From Ehretia macrophylla (Eukaryota > Streptophyta > Magnoliopsida > Boraginales > Ehretiaceae): a DNA stretch of 64,000 nt. Positions 21,408-32,699 of this stretch are shown here, in pieces. Position numbers and translations under genes: made by a program. The notes below the pieces were generated by a model, which was not told where the DNA came from, made no database searches, and saw only the letters and a list, made by a program, of their open reading frames with translations. The stretch lies in contig CM075771.1 of the NCBI GenBank assembly GCA_037974665.1, forward strand, positions 35,510,425 to 35,574,424, given 5' to 3'. Numbering within the stretch: the stretch's first letter is position 1; each line of letters begins with the position of its first letter.

Positions 21408-23745
21408 ATGGGGAGGTCGGAATCGGAAGATTCTCAGGCTATAGAAGTAAGGTCCTGTGGTGGAGATGAGAGTCCGCCGAGCTCGGCATCCACCTCAAAC
21501 ATGGTCCGTGGTGGAGGGAGCGCCAGTTCGTCTTCAGTGCCGGCTCGGAAATCTAGTCCCGGGGAGAGCGATGATGACTGCCAAGTTATTAGGGTCAGAT
21601 TGGTGCAAGAGAAAGTAGAGGTGGATCCTTTGTCCGACCTGGGAGACTTCGATGACGGGGATGCTGAGGAGCCGCTAAATCAACTGGAGGGCATTGAGAT
21701 ACCTCAAGAGTTCTTAGCCGGGGTCTCTGCCACCGAGCCGATCGAAGCTGTGCCAGTCAGTGCCGTTCGACCTCGGAGCTCGGCTTCAGCCAGTGCTTCT
21801 TCAATTCGAGGGAAGAGGATCGAGCAGCTGTTCGCCTGTTGAAAGCGAGAGTGCCACTCCACAGTGCAGATGGCAAACGCAAGGTTGAGGAACTAGTCGG
21901 TTGATCGACATCACAAGCTGAAGGTTCCAGGTCGGCAGGAATCAGCGTGTTATCCCCCAGCCGACCACTTCACCATATATGACCTGGCGTTCGACGTCAT
22001 CCAGCTCCCTCTCCCTGGCTTCATTGTTGGAATCCTGAACTATTTCGAGCTCAGCCCGGGTCAGATGTCGCCGAATGGTTGGGCCGTGATGGTGGCCTTC
22101 TACGTGTTTTGCCTGGAGAAGAAAGTAGAGCCGACCTTGCGCAGGTTCAGGCATTTCTTCGTGTGTAAACCCAACCCGAAGTAGCCTGGGTGGTTCCACT
22201 TCGCAGCTCGGGTCGGCAACTCCATATTCACCAAGTGGCACTCCTTCAACAAGGGCTGGCACAATGACTATTACTGGGTGGAGTCGGCCGTGAACATTAG
22301 GATTAGGCTGGACTGGACCCCGAGTTTGAGGAAGACCGCCAACGATGACCCTAAGCTCTCGAATGAGGAACTCGGGGAAGTCGCAGTACTCAAGCCCGCG
22401 CCCGGGACGCTGATAGACATTGATAGTGTGCTGAAATGGGAGCGAATCTGGGATTCCAAGTTGTTTGGTAGGGAGCCCGACCTCTCGAGGGATCATCCCC
22501 ACCTGCTTCCCGACCCAGAAGGGGACGCGGGGTCTAGCTCAGAAGAGGGTCAGTTTGCAGGATCGGCGCCCGACCTCCACGTTGTTCTGTTTGTTAGCCT
22601 TTTTAGGTTGGTCTTCGACTCATTTTCACCTATTTGCTCTACCTTTTGCAGATATGGCGGACATGAGGAAGCTTGCATATGCCCAGGTGCGGAGGAAGAG
22701 TGAGGTCAGTGGCGACGCGTCGGCTCGGTCAGGACTAGAAGGTACTGCTCAGGGACAAAGGCAGCGCCTCAGCGGCCAAGGACGAGAGGTCGGTCCCGAG
22801 GTCTCCTCAAAAGGGGCTTCGGGGTCCCCTTTGCCAAAGAAATCGGGCTCAGGCGTAGCGATCCCGAAGCGCTCTTCCTCCCGACCCGAGAGCAGAAAGC
22901 GGCCTTGGCCCTAACACTCTGGGAAGGGTAAGGCCACGGAGGTAAGCCCTTCTGACAAAAACTTCATGGAGGCGTCCAAGGTGGATCGCGACCCCAAGCT
23001 GGCGACGGTCCCCGCGGAACAGCTCTCGCTTGATTTGAGGACGACCATAGTCACGGTGAGTTCTTAACCATCTTCTGGTAAGGTTGTATTTTTAGCTCGG
23101 CTGATTGCTTTATTTTCTGCTAAACAGGCCGAGTCCCATATCCTCTCGGCCCCCAGCTTACTGATCAAGGCCCAGACTCACTGCGTCGAGCTCGAGCAAC
23201 GATACGTGGATGCCCGAACCGAGCTTGATACAGTGAGGGAGGAGGCCGCTCAGAGGCAGAAGGCGGATACGGCAGAGATCGACCGCCTGAAGAAAGAGCT
23301 GGACCTGGAAAGGGACCGACGCGAAGCTGCGGCCAAGGACGTTGATCGCTATAAGCGGGAGAAACGGGAGGCAGAGGCTAAGTTAAAGGATCTGGTGGAC
23401 CAGGTCGGCGTCGATGGAGAAAAGGCAGTAGAGGCCTTCAAGTCCAGCGACGCGGCGGTGGATTGGTTGGCCACGGAAGGCGGGGCCATAGCGAAGTATG
23501 CGGAAATGGAATTCTACTTCCGAGGTCAAGTCGCAGCTCGGGAGAGAGCAAAGACCTTCTTCCCAGCCACCAAGAATGACTACATCGAGATCTTGGAGGT
23601 TCCGCCGTCGGAGTTTTGGGAGATCCCCGAGCTTCCGTCCGACCTGACATCCCAGGCCAAGGAGGTTACTGAGTTTGTCCAGAAGGGCCTGGACCAGGTT
23701 GGGGATGAAGCCGAGGCCACCACCTCTGCTGTCGCGCAAAAATAG
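21408..23745 (+). pseudogene. Antisense Transposase_28-like gene inside the Tat-type element, broken
   Basis: Read opposite to gag-pol. A first exon-like frame starts at ATG 21408 (acidic, Ser-rich). From about 21930 the same frame gives the conserved core of the family Pfam calls putative gypsy-type transposon (PF04195): LPLPGFIVGILNYFELSPGQ, a WAVMVAFYVFCLEKK segment, and WHNDYYWVES. A likely intron ends at TTTTGCAG (22651). A second intron runs from ACG|GTGAGT (about 23056) to CTAAACAG (about 23127). The last exon encodes a charged coiled coil (about 23206-23420) and stops at 23743-23745. In-frame stops after 21839, near 22182 (TAG) and near 22911 (TAA) break it. Its function is unknown. 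Similar antisense frames are reported from other plant Tat elements. Confidence 0.75.
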
Positions 23746-24461
23746 ATTTTGTAATTTTTCCCGAGTTGGGTTATTGTAATCTCGCCCGAGTTGGGCTTTT
23801 GTAATCACCTTTTAATTTTAATGAAATGTTTGCTTTATTTTCGTTTGCGTTTTGATTGAGTTCGTACACAGGTACTTTTCTCTTCGCAAATTTTTCTCAA
23901 GTGGGGTCGGACCAATTTAATGGACCATATAAACTTAAGCGTAATGAACCGAGCTGGACGCGATTAATGATTTATCATCCTTATCCGAGCTGGTGTAATC
24001 GGGACAACTTATAATTGTTACCAACTCGAACTCGTCAGTCCGTTATAAAATTGGTCAAACTAATGTTGACAAATATTAAGTTCGAGTTTAGACCCAAACT
24101 AATATACCGACCTGAAGCCGGGATGCACCGAGTTGGATCTTAATCCGAACTGGCAAAACTAATCAAATTTGTTTATTGATTATACCCGAGCTGGAACTTA
24201 GTCCGAGCTGGTTTACATTATCATTTTGCTCGTGATTAAGCGTGGCCACTGCGTTAATCCGAGTTGGAGTAATTTTGTAGTTGTAGTACTTGGGCCCAGG
24301 TCGGGCATTGCACCGGTTTGTGTACCTATTCCCAGGTCGGGCATTGCACTAGTTTACAAAATTGCATTGTATTGACTTTGTACAAGTAATGTCTTGGCCC
24401 GGGGCCTTTACAAGATACTTCGGCTCGGGGCCTTTACAAGATGTTTCGGCTCGGGGCCGTC
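23746..24461. other. Convergent 3' region between antisense gene and pol
   Basis: Non-coding, holding short direct repeats: a 27-bp unit (CGGGGCCTTTACAAGAT core) repeated two and a half times at about 24397-24460, and a CCAGGTCGGGCATTGCAC unit twice at about 24296-24350. Poly(A)-like AATGAAATG occurs near 23819. Both transcripts would end here. Confidence 0.6.
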
Positions 24462-27400
24462 TTAGACAAAATACCGCTTCAGATGTTCTGAATGTCATGC
24501 ATTTTTCAACAGCTTTCTGTTCTTGTCGCGAAGGTAGAAGGTCCCGGGTCGGACTTCTTTCACGACTTCGTAGGGTCCTTCCCAGGTCGGAGAGAGCTTG
24601 TTAACAGAGCGCGGCAAAAAGATGGCCTTTCTGAGTACGAGGTCGCCAACCTTAATAGGCCTAGGCTTGACCTGTTTGGCGAATGCTCTTTTCATGGCAG
24701 CTTTGCTGGCCAGCATTCTGATTTGAGCTTTAACTAGGAGCTCTTCAGCGAGGTCAAGCTCTTCACGGATTCGTGCTCCGTTTGTTTCTGGATCATGGTG
24801 GAGGGTTCTACTGGTCGGAGACCCGATCTCCACTGACAACACCGCTTGAGTGCCAAAGGTCAGTTCGAAGGGCGATTCTCTCGTGGCCGAGCTAGTGTTG
24901 GTCCGCTGAGCCCACATCACCTCGGGAAGAATTGATGCCCATTGGCCCTCTGCTTCTTCCAGCTTGGTTTTTAGGCCCTGCAAAATGATTTGGTTAGTCC
25001 TTTCAACTTGGCCATTACTTTGAGGGTGAGCAATAGATGAGAATCTGAGGTCGATCCCAATCTCAGCACATTTGCCTCGAAAGTATGCATTGTCGAATTG
25101 TTTGCCGTGGTCAGTGACGATGACCTTTGGCACCCCAAACTGACAAATGATGTTTTTCCATACGAAATCCCAAGCTGCCTTTTCTGTTATTCTAGCAACA
25201 CCTTCAGCCTCGGGCCATTTAGTGAAGTAGTCTACAACTACGAAGGCGTGCTTCTTTTGGCCAACACTGGTCGACAATGGGCCGATGATGTCTAGACCCC
25301 ACTGATAGAATGGCCATGGGCTTACCATCACTGTGAGGTCCACGGCAGGCTTCCTTTGTACGTTGGTGAACCTCTGGCAAGTGTTGTACTTTTTTACATA
25401 CTCTTTGGCATCTTGTTCTAAGGTCGGCCAGAAATAGCCTTGCCTTAATGCCTTCGGAGCCAGAGCTTTGCCCCCCAAGTGGTTTCCACATAACCCTTCA
25501 TGAATCTCCCGGAGTACATAGTTTCCCTCTTCGGGTCCAACACATTTCAAAAGAGGCCAGGTGTAGGCTCTCTTATAGAGTTGCCCGGCGATTATGACAA
25601 ACCTTGAGGCTTGTTTCATGAGTTTCTGAGCTGCTTTTTCATCTTCTGGGGTCATACCCCCTCCAAGTAATCCATGATTAGTTTGGTCCAATATGGACTT
25701 AGATTGAGCTCGGCTACTGCCTGTAATCCCAACTGAATACTAGATTCGGATACTTCCTTCACATGGACCAGGGCAGGTCGGCTTTCGCCCAAGGCCAACC
25801 TGGACAGGGCATCAGCTTTCATATTCTCTTCCCTAGGAATCTGCTGTATCGTGAACCTTCTGAGCGTTGAGGTCAAATCCTTGACTCTGTTGAGGTAAGC
25901 TAGTATAGCACTGTCCTTGGCTTCGAACTCTCCTGATATCTGACTAGAGACCAATTGAGAGTCGGTGCTCAGGTCGACTGTCTGTGCCCCGAGCTGAGCT
26001 ATAATTTTCAGCCCTGCAATCACCGCTTCGTATTCTGCTTCATTGTTGGACGCCGGAAAGGTGGACTTGAGGGAGTACTGGTACTCATGCCGGGTTGGGT
26101 CGAGGATGACCACCCCAGCTCCGCTTCCGGACTTCCCTGAGGCCCCATCCACATGGACCTTCCACACATCCACCGGGTCATGCTCTGCTCGGCCAGTGCA
26201 TTCTACAACAAAGTCCGCAATGGCTTGGGCTTTGATGGCTGTCTTGGGTTGGTAGGTGATGTCGAATTGACTCAGCTCAACTGCCCATTTGAGTAGCCTG
26301 GCCGACGCCTCTGGCTTGTGCATGATGGACTTGAGCTGAGCATCAGTTATGACCTTAACTGGATGAGCATCAAAGTATGGCTTCAACTTTCTTGCCGCTG
26401 TGATGAGAGCGAGGGCGAGTTTTTCCAAGGAGGAGTATCTCGCCTCGGCCCTTTGCAAGGTTTTGCTAACATAATAGACTGGCTTCTGCTCCTTTCCTTC
26501 TTCTCGGACTAGTGCCGCCGCCACTGCTGTTCCCGAGCATGCTAAGTATAGTATTAGCTCCTCCCCCACCTCAGGTCGGGATAGCAGGGGTGGCGAAGCT
26601 AGATACCTTTTCAGCTCTTAGAAGGCGTTCTGGCATTTCTCAGTCCATTCAAAGTTCTTTGGATTCCTCAATATTTTGAACAGAGGAACACACTTGTCAG
26701 CCGACCTGGACATGAATCTGCTCAGCGCCGCAACCTTGCATGCTAACACCTGGACGTCCTTCACGTAGGTCGGCGGCGCCAGGTCAAGTATCGTCTGGAC
26801 CTTCTCTGGGTTGGCTTCTATTCCGCGGGCTGTGACCATGAAGCCCAGGAATTTGCCTGCCTTAACGCCGAATGCGCACTTTTTCGGGTTCAGCTTTATC
26901 CCAAAGTGCTCCATTACGGTGAAGGCTTCAGCCAGGTCGGCTACATGGTCTTCCGCCCTCCTGCTCTTGACCAACATGTCATCTACATAGATTTCCATAT
27001 TCCGGCCAATCTGATTTTTGAAGACCTTGTTCACCATCCGAGTGTATGTGGCTCCAGCATTCTTGAGGCCAAAATGCATGACCTCATAGTAATAGAGTCC
27101 TTTATCGGTGGTGAAGGCGGTCTTCTCTTTGTCTCCGGGAGCCATCTTGATTTGATTATAACCTTTGAAGTCATCCATGAAGGAGAGTAGCTCGAATCCG
27201 GAAGTGGCGTCCACCATCTGGTCAATCCGTGGTAGGGGGAAGCAGTTCCTGGGCAGGCTTTGTTGAGGTCGGTGAAATCAATACACAGTCTCCATCCACC
27301 CGAGGACTTAGTCACCAGCACCACATTGGATAACCAGGTTGGGTACTGTATTTCCTTTATGTGGCCGGCATCCACTAACTTGTCCACCTCTTCTGCTATG

Positions 27401-28527
27401 ATTTGTTGCTTATCATAATGGAAGTGACGGCGCTTTTGCTTTACCGGATAGTGATTTGGGTCGGCATTCAGTTGATGCTCAACCACATTCGGGTCAATTC
27501 CTGTCATGTCAGAGGCTGACCAGGCAAATACATGCTTATTCTTTAAAAGAAATTGGCTTATACCTTTCTTCAGATTGGCGGAGAGTTCACTCCCGATCTT
27601 TGCTTTCTTGGTTTCATCGGAGAGCTCCACCTCCTGAAGGCCTTCGGCTGTGCTTCCTCTCTTAGCATCTCTGTTTTCTTCGGGCAGATCTGGTCCCCAG
27701 CTGATTTGATATTTGGGCCGGAGTGAGTTTTCATAACATTCCCGAGCTGAGAGTTGGGCTCTGCGAATGGTGGCTACTCCGGCCGAGGTCAGGAATTTCA
27801 GGGCCTGGTGGTAAGTTGAGGGGACGGTCCTGAAGTGATTAAGTGCCACCCGACCTAAGATCCCACTGTAAGTGGAGTTACAATCCATTACAATGAAGTT
27901 GGCTTGCATCGACACCCACTTACCCCCATCTTCCAGCTTCAGCGGGAGGTTGATGACTCCTTCGACTCGGTGGGACTGCCCGGTAAAACCTGCTAAAGTA
28001 CCCCTCAATGGCCTGAGTCGGCTCCTGTCCAACCCTATTTGCTCAAAAGCGCTGAGGAATAAGACTTCTGCCGAGCTCCCGGTGTCCACCATCAACCTTT
28101 TGACGGTGAAGTTGGCTATTTCAGCGCTGATCACCAGTGGGTCGTCATGAGGCAATATCACCCCCTTCAAGTCTTCTGAGGAGAAGGTGAGCTCCTGCAT
28201 CTCTGGGGCCGACCCCCGCATTGGTCCATATTCCCTCCCAGCACGAACATAACCCTTCTTGCCTGCTGAGGTCTCGCCCCCTAACGCCAATCCTCTCGCA
28301 ATGGTTTCAATCACGGCCAAGCGTTCGCCCCCAGCCTGGCGCCTGGGCGGAATCCTCTCCCTATCCCTTTGGTCTGGATTCCGGGTCGGCTGCGAATCTA
28401 CATACCTCCGGAGATGGCCTCGGGCTATCAATGCCTCAATCTCCTATTTCAAGTCTTTACACTCTTCGGTGGTATGGCCGTAGTCCATGTGGTAGCGGCA
28501 ATATTTGGTCCTATTGCGCTTCTCGGG
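24462..28527 (-). pseudogene. Retroelement pol: protease, RT, two RNase H domains, integrase (broken)
   Basis: Protease motif DTGSSAEVL lies at about 28086-28060. RT spans about 27350-26620, with YVDDMLVKS at about 26989. An RT-linked RNase H (KPVYYVSKTLQ) is followed by a second, archaeal-type RNase H (VDGASGKSGSGAGVV, NNEAEYEAVI, STDSQL) at about 26160-25800. Integrase follows, with the DDE triad in GLDIIGP, VTDHGKQF and GQVERTN. The zinc-binding module is damaged: the first Cys of the usual C-x2-C pair reads Tyr (KKYNTCQRF). Breaks are TAG at 28444-28446, a 1-base frameshift near 27250, TAA at 26618-26620, a 1-base frameshift in the C-run 25657-25661, and TGA at 24495-24497. The tail then continues to the stop at 24462. 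Confidence 0.93.
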
Positions 28528-29748
28528 TCAGCCTTTCATTCTCGGAGCTGGAGGCAGGTGGTTCTGGTGCTGGATCTCCATCAGGATCTGCTCCCTCGAG
28601 GTGTTAAGGGGAGTGAACATAGTGAACCGGGGGTTCTGCTTTGGCTGTTGAGGCTGCTTGCCTCGGTCGTTCTGGGCTTTGGCCCCAGGTTGGTTTCGGG
28701 AGGCTTCTCTTTTCTTCCCAGTCTCCTTCTCCTTGTCATCATCCCTTTTCGCCTGATGGATTTTCTCTGAGTGTATGTACTCTTCTGCTCGTACCATCAG
28801 CTCGGATACAGTATCCACGGGGTCGATTGCCAAGGAAGATGTGAGGGGACCCGACCTGAGCCCACTCTGGTAAGCCATCAGAGCCATGGAGTCCTCCAAG
28901 TTGGGAATTCGGAGGGACTCTTCATTGAATCTGGCCGTGTAAGCCCTCAAACTTTCCCCTCTATGTTGCTTCACCAACAGCAATGTAGAAGTATGGCAGG
29001 TGGCGCGCCGGCTTCCCGCGAAGCGGGACAGGAAAGCCTCAGCCAGCTGGTGAAAACTTGCAATTGAACCAGGACGAAGTTTTTGGAACCAATCCAAGGC
29101 ATTGCCAACCAGGGTGGTCGGGAATGTCTTCGCCTTCATGAGATCTGGTATGTCATGCAGAGTCATATGGTGATCAAAATTGAGCAGGTGGCTGGCTGGG
29201 TCTCCATCTCCGTTGTAGACGGCCAGGTTGGGCATACGGTTGCCGATGGGCAGAGGCGTGGCCAGTACCTCGGGGGAGAGTGGGCTTACGCCGAGCTGGT
29301 TGATGACCTTGGCTATGGCAGCTGCGGTTTTAGCCTGCTCGGGGTCGGCTTGAGCCGCCCTTTTACCTCTCGCCGCGTCGGATCTTGCTATCGGCTCTAG
29401 GAAGCCCTCTTCGTCCTGCGTCCATTTTCGCCTTGACTCTGGGATGTGGAATTGCGGACGCGATGGCCGCGGCATAGCCTCCTGCGGAGCCAGGGGGCCT
29501 TCAGCTAGCCGGGCTACCTGCTCCTTAAGTTCTTCGAACATCCTCAGCATCATCCTTATCTCCGGTGACATGCTAGAGTTGGGGTCTCCTTCTGCTGTGG
29601 GGTTGGTTTGAGTGGCTAAGTGTATACGTTGGCTCGTTCCAACGTCGGCTTGGGTTAGGTTTTGGCTGGGCACCTGCGTGGTTTCGAGGTCCCCTTCCGG
29701 GTTGGGCGAATCCTCTACCGATATGTTGTGGCTTCTAGTTTGCACCAT
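28528..29748 (-). pseudogene. Retroelement gag (interrupted)
   Basis: An open frame of 406 codons from ATG 29748. Residues about 180-250 form the retrotransposon gag domain (YNGDGDPASHLLNFDHHM, then ALDWFQKLRPGSIASF). A TGA at 28528-28530 stops it just before the Cys/His knuckle-like CRYHMDYGHTTEEC segment, which is read in the same frame and followed by a TAG. Gag, protease and pol were therefore probably one long frame originally. The protein would form the virus-like particle core. Confidence 0.9.
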
Positions 29749-29798
29749 AATGGTTTCTCAATGAGTGGCGAAGAGAGTTATAAAAGAACTCGTCGTTT

Positions 29799-29814
29799 CC
29801 CACAGACGGCGCCA
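29799..29814 (-). other. Primer-binding site of the Tat-type element
   Basis: Minus-strand TGGCGCCGTCTGTGGG lies three bases inside the 5' LTR. The first nine bases complement the 3' end I recall for plant tRNA-Asp (GGCGCCA end). Identical style is common in Tat elements. Confidence 0.75.
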
Positions 29815-29817
29815 AAC

Positions 29818-30282
29818 TGTCGAGGTTAGAAATCTCACAGTTTAAGTTGGGAGCTGCTTTCGCCGAGCTGGACTTTTCAGGTTGGCCTCCGAGCTGTACT
29901 TTCCTGGTCGGCTATCAGACCTGCACAAGGAAAGGAAGGAAAAGGCGGGGTGACGACCCAGATTTTCCCCTCGAGCGTGTGAATGATTAGTATGTCCGAG
30001 CTGACAAAGTAGCTGAGAGCATTTAATAGCGAGTTACCCTTAAATGAAGAGGGTGGAGCTCTATTTATACTAAGTTCAGGTCTGACAGCATTTAATGCAA
30101 TGCAGCTTTATGTCCCATCAGTGCTTTATGTCCCATCGGAACAGCTGGAACTGAGGTCGGGGTTTCCGGGGTCGGGCCAGTCATCTAGGTTGGACATTCA
30201 GCTGAACGCGCTGGTATTGGCGCTGATTAGCCCGTCTCAGCTCGGAATGGACATCTCACCTTAGCTCGGGAACCCCTCGTCA
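29818..30282 (-). repeat. 5' LTR of the Tat-type element
   Basis: 465 bp. The minus-strand TATAAATAG at 30061-30069 is the likely promoter TATA box of the gag-pol RNA. The ends TGACGAGG...CTCGACA are the mirror of the other LTR. Confidence 0.95.
30061..30069 (-). promoter_or_regulatory. TATA box in the 5' LTR
   Basis: Minus-strand TATAAATAG, followed after about 30 bp by a region that would hold the RNA start, roughly 310 bp before gag. Confidence 0.6.
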
Positions 30283-30287
30283 ATGAT

Positions 30288-32597
30288 CAAATGATATATG
30301 GTCTTTAATTATCAACGATTGATATTCTTTGTTTGTATTCAACAACCTATGAATAGTTTGTTGAATATATTCTTTTCGATGGCGGGGTGACTTGTACACT
30401 TTAAGTTTGTTAATTTAGTTAATAGTTACTATTTGAAAATGAAATTAGAAGTGGGTTTAATCTAGATTTTGAAATATTTACAACTTACACCAAGATCCGT
30501 GTTGGGCAGAAGATTAAGAACATGAGTGACAACCGTTACTTTTTTGCTATAACTTCCTTAATCTCGTTAAAATGTAGTTTGTCAATTGAGTTTTTTGTCA
30601 CGTTTTGTTAGTTTCTTTAAACATTTGGCTTTGATTTTGTACTTGTAAAATCATCTTTTATCTAACGAAATTCGTTCTTGCTGACTTAGCAAAAATAAAT
30701 AAAAAACAAAGCTTCTCTTATTAAGAAGATAGTTTAGACTTTCAGGTGGCTGAATTTGTTAGTGTAATCTTTTCTTCTTCTTTTTTTCAAAATTTGTTAG
30801 TGTAATGCTTGAGTATGATTATTGAGTTCGGTTGCAATTAATGAAAACCATGGACCTAAATGCACTCAAGTTTCTTTTGTCCTTTTTACTGTTTATTTTT
30901 TTAATAATGCCCTTTCTTTTTTTAATTCTCCACTTCACACCCCCAAAAAATATAATCATTTAGTTTTGTGACAGAATCACCAAGCTCCAAGTGGAAAAAG
31001 CATACTGTAATTAGGGCACCTTTGTCATTTACAATTCGCTCATAATATTATTAACGTTTATTAAATTATACATCAGCTAATGTGGAATTTGGCCTAAATA
31101 TAAAAAATATAATGCTTTTTACCCTTTTAATTATTGTGTATGTCTTTTCAGATTTGATGCTTTCTACCCACCCTTATTGTCAAAGGCTGCCCAACCATTT
31201 TATGTAGTTAATTTGTAATACATGCGAAAAAAGCGAAGAATGAGAGAAGCACATAAAATGTTGTTCGACATTATTTTCAGACAAGTGGATATGGGATTGT
31301 AGTTGAGGCACTCACCGTGGATAGTGATGATAATGCTCCCATCCCACTGCCAATATATTACAATGCATGACGTCACCTTGATCTAATATATGCATTTCAA
31401 TTATTTATTAAAAAACAATGGAGAGTGCAAGTCATTTGATAGGTATTATTAGATAACTATTTTACTCACAAATTACAAATTGCGAGGGTAAATTTTACAA
31501 ATGGTTTTTAATATTTGTATTTTATTTTTTTAATTTTATGTCCATAGTTTTAAAAGTGACACTTTTAATCCCCATTGTTTATATTTGTTTTCATTTTCGT
31601 TCCCACTGTTTCAAAATGACGCACTTAGCTCTTAGAGTTTACAAAAAATTCAACTTAATCCTTAATGTTTTCACTTTTCTTTTTCAATTTAGTTGCCAAA
31701 AGTTTTATGTATCGGATTGCGTGTTCGTAAGATTTTTCGTGCAACTATTACTCTATTAATGGATATCACTTTAGAAATCATTACAATAATATATACAACC
31801 TGCAATAATCCTTAATTTCCGAGTTAATAAATACATGAAGCTGCTTTGGCATGTCCTGGCCTACTAGATATACTGGCCTTACGTGCACACGTGTATGAAA
31901 ATATACGAAAATATGTACATTTTACATTTATCCCAAGATGCATTATGATGATCTTTGAGTAAAATATGTTTAAGAAATGAATCTCAAAGGAGATATGAAC
32001 TAAAAGAAAATGCTTTTTCATGTATACTTGGCCTTCCTGGGGTTGTTTGCTTGTGAAATAGCACATGGATAGATGCTTGATCTCAGCCAGCAAATTCATT
32101 GATTATCGAAGCTGTCTTCCTAAATGTTTCCCATGTACTTCGCACTTATCTAGACATAAATTAACATATTTCATAGACAAATCTTTTCGTAAATCTAAGA
32201 AGATATTTAGTAATTGTCCATTTTTACACCTTAAAATTTAAAATATCAATTCATATAGTTCAGTAATGGATTTAATTTTTATATAGGGTTGCACTTTCAT
32301 CTGTGTGAATACAAAAAAAATGACTCTCATATGTAAAAATTAATTTCACATGCATGTAAGATTCACACCAGCTTAGTTGTTCATCTGGCCAACCAACCAA
32401 ATTGAAAGTTTTTCTTAACCTTTAAGCAACATTGCATCTTAAAGGTCTAGTGAATGCTTTACCTCCCATCAGCGCATAATAGTCATTCACTCTTTTCAAC
32501 TAAAATTGCTTAATGGAGTTTGGTCTCAAGGAGCTCTAGAGAATATCAAAGATTAATATATATTATAACGTCGACGATGAAGTCCCTTCCAAGAAGC
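30288..32597. other. AT-rich spacer, no gene seen
   Basis: Low-GC sequence without recognisable protein or complete element. A stretch near 31490-31650 has repeat-like phrasing (TTTTAAAAGTGACACTTTTAA) but no partner end was found. Confidence 0.55.
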
Positions 32598-32679
32598 GTC
32601 GCTTTGGCCGAGTGGTTAAGGCGTGTGCCTGCTAAGTACATGGGGTTTCCCCGCGAGAGTTCGAATCTCTCAGGCGACG
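32598..32679 (+). tRNA. tRNA-Ser(GCT)
   Basis: 82 nt with a class II long variable arm. The acceptor stem GTCGCTT pairs with AGGCGAC (one G-T pair), with discriminator base G at 32679. The A box is in TGGCCGAGTGG and the B box is GTTCGAATC. The anticodon loop CTGCTAA gives anticodon GCT at 32631-32633, decoding AGC and AGT. The variable arm is TGGGG..CCCCG. No intron. A T-run ends transcription downstream. Confidence 0.97.
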
Positions 32680-32689
32680 ATTCTCACAA

Positions 32690-32696
32690 TTTTTTT
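32690..32696 (+). terminator. Pol III terminator of tRNA-Ser
   Basis: A run of seven T about 11 nt after the tRNA 3' end, as expected for RNA polymerase III release. Confidence 0.85.
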
Positions 32697-32699
32697 CCT

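Larger units (their letters stand above)
20519..30282 (-). mobile_element. Ty3/gypsy LTR retrotransposon, Tat-type, decayed
   Basis: A complete 9,764-bp element in minus orientation. The LTRs at 20519-20984 and 29818-30282 match closely (about 18 differences by eye). The 5-bp target-site duplication ATGAT is perfect (20514-20518 and 30283-30287). The order on the minus strand is 5' LTR, primer site, gag, protease, reverse transcriptase, RNase H, a second RNase H, integrase, polypurine tract, 3' LTR. The extra RNase H and an antisense reading frame near the 3' LTR are features of the Tat branch. At least four stop codons and two single-base frameshifts break gag-pol, so this copy cannot make its own proteins. 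Confidence 0.95.

Noticed and set aside
21942..22502. 186-codon minus-strand frame
   Set aside because: It is a shadow of the antisense Transposase_28-like core on the plus strand; its sequence matches no family.
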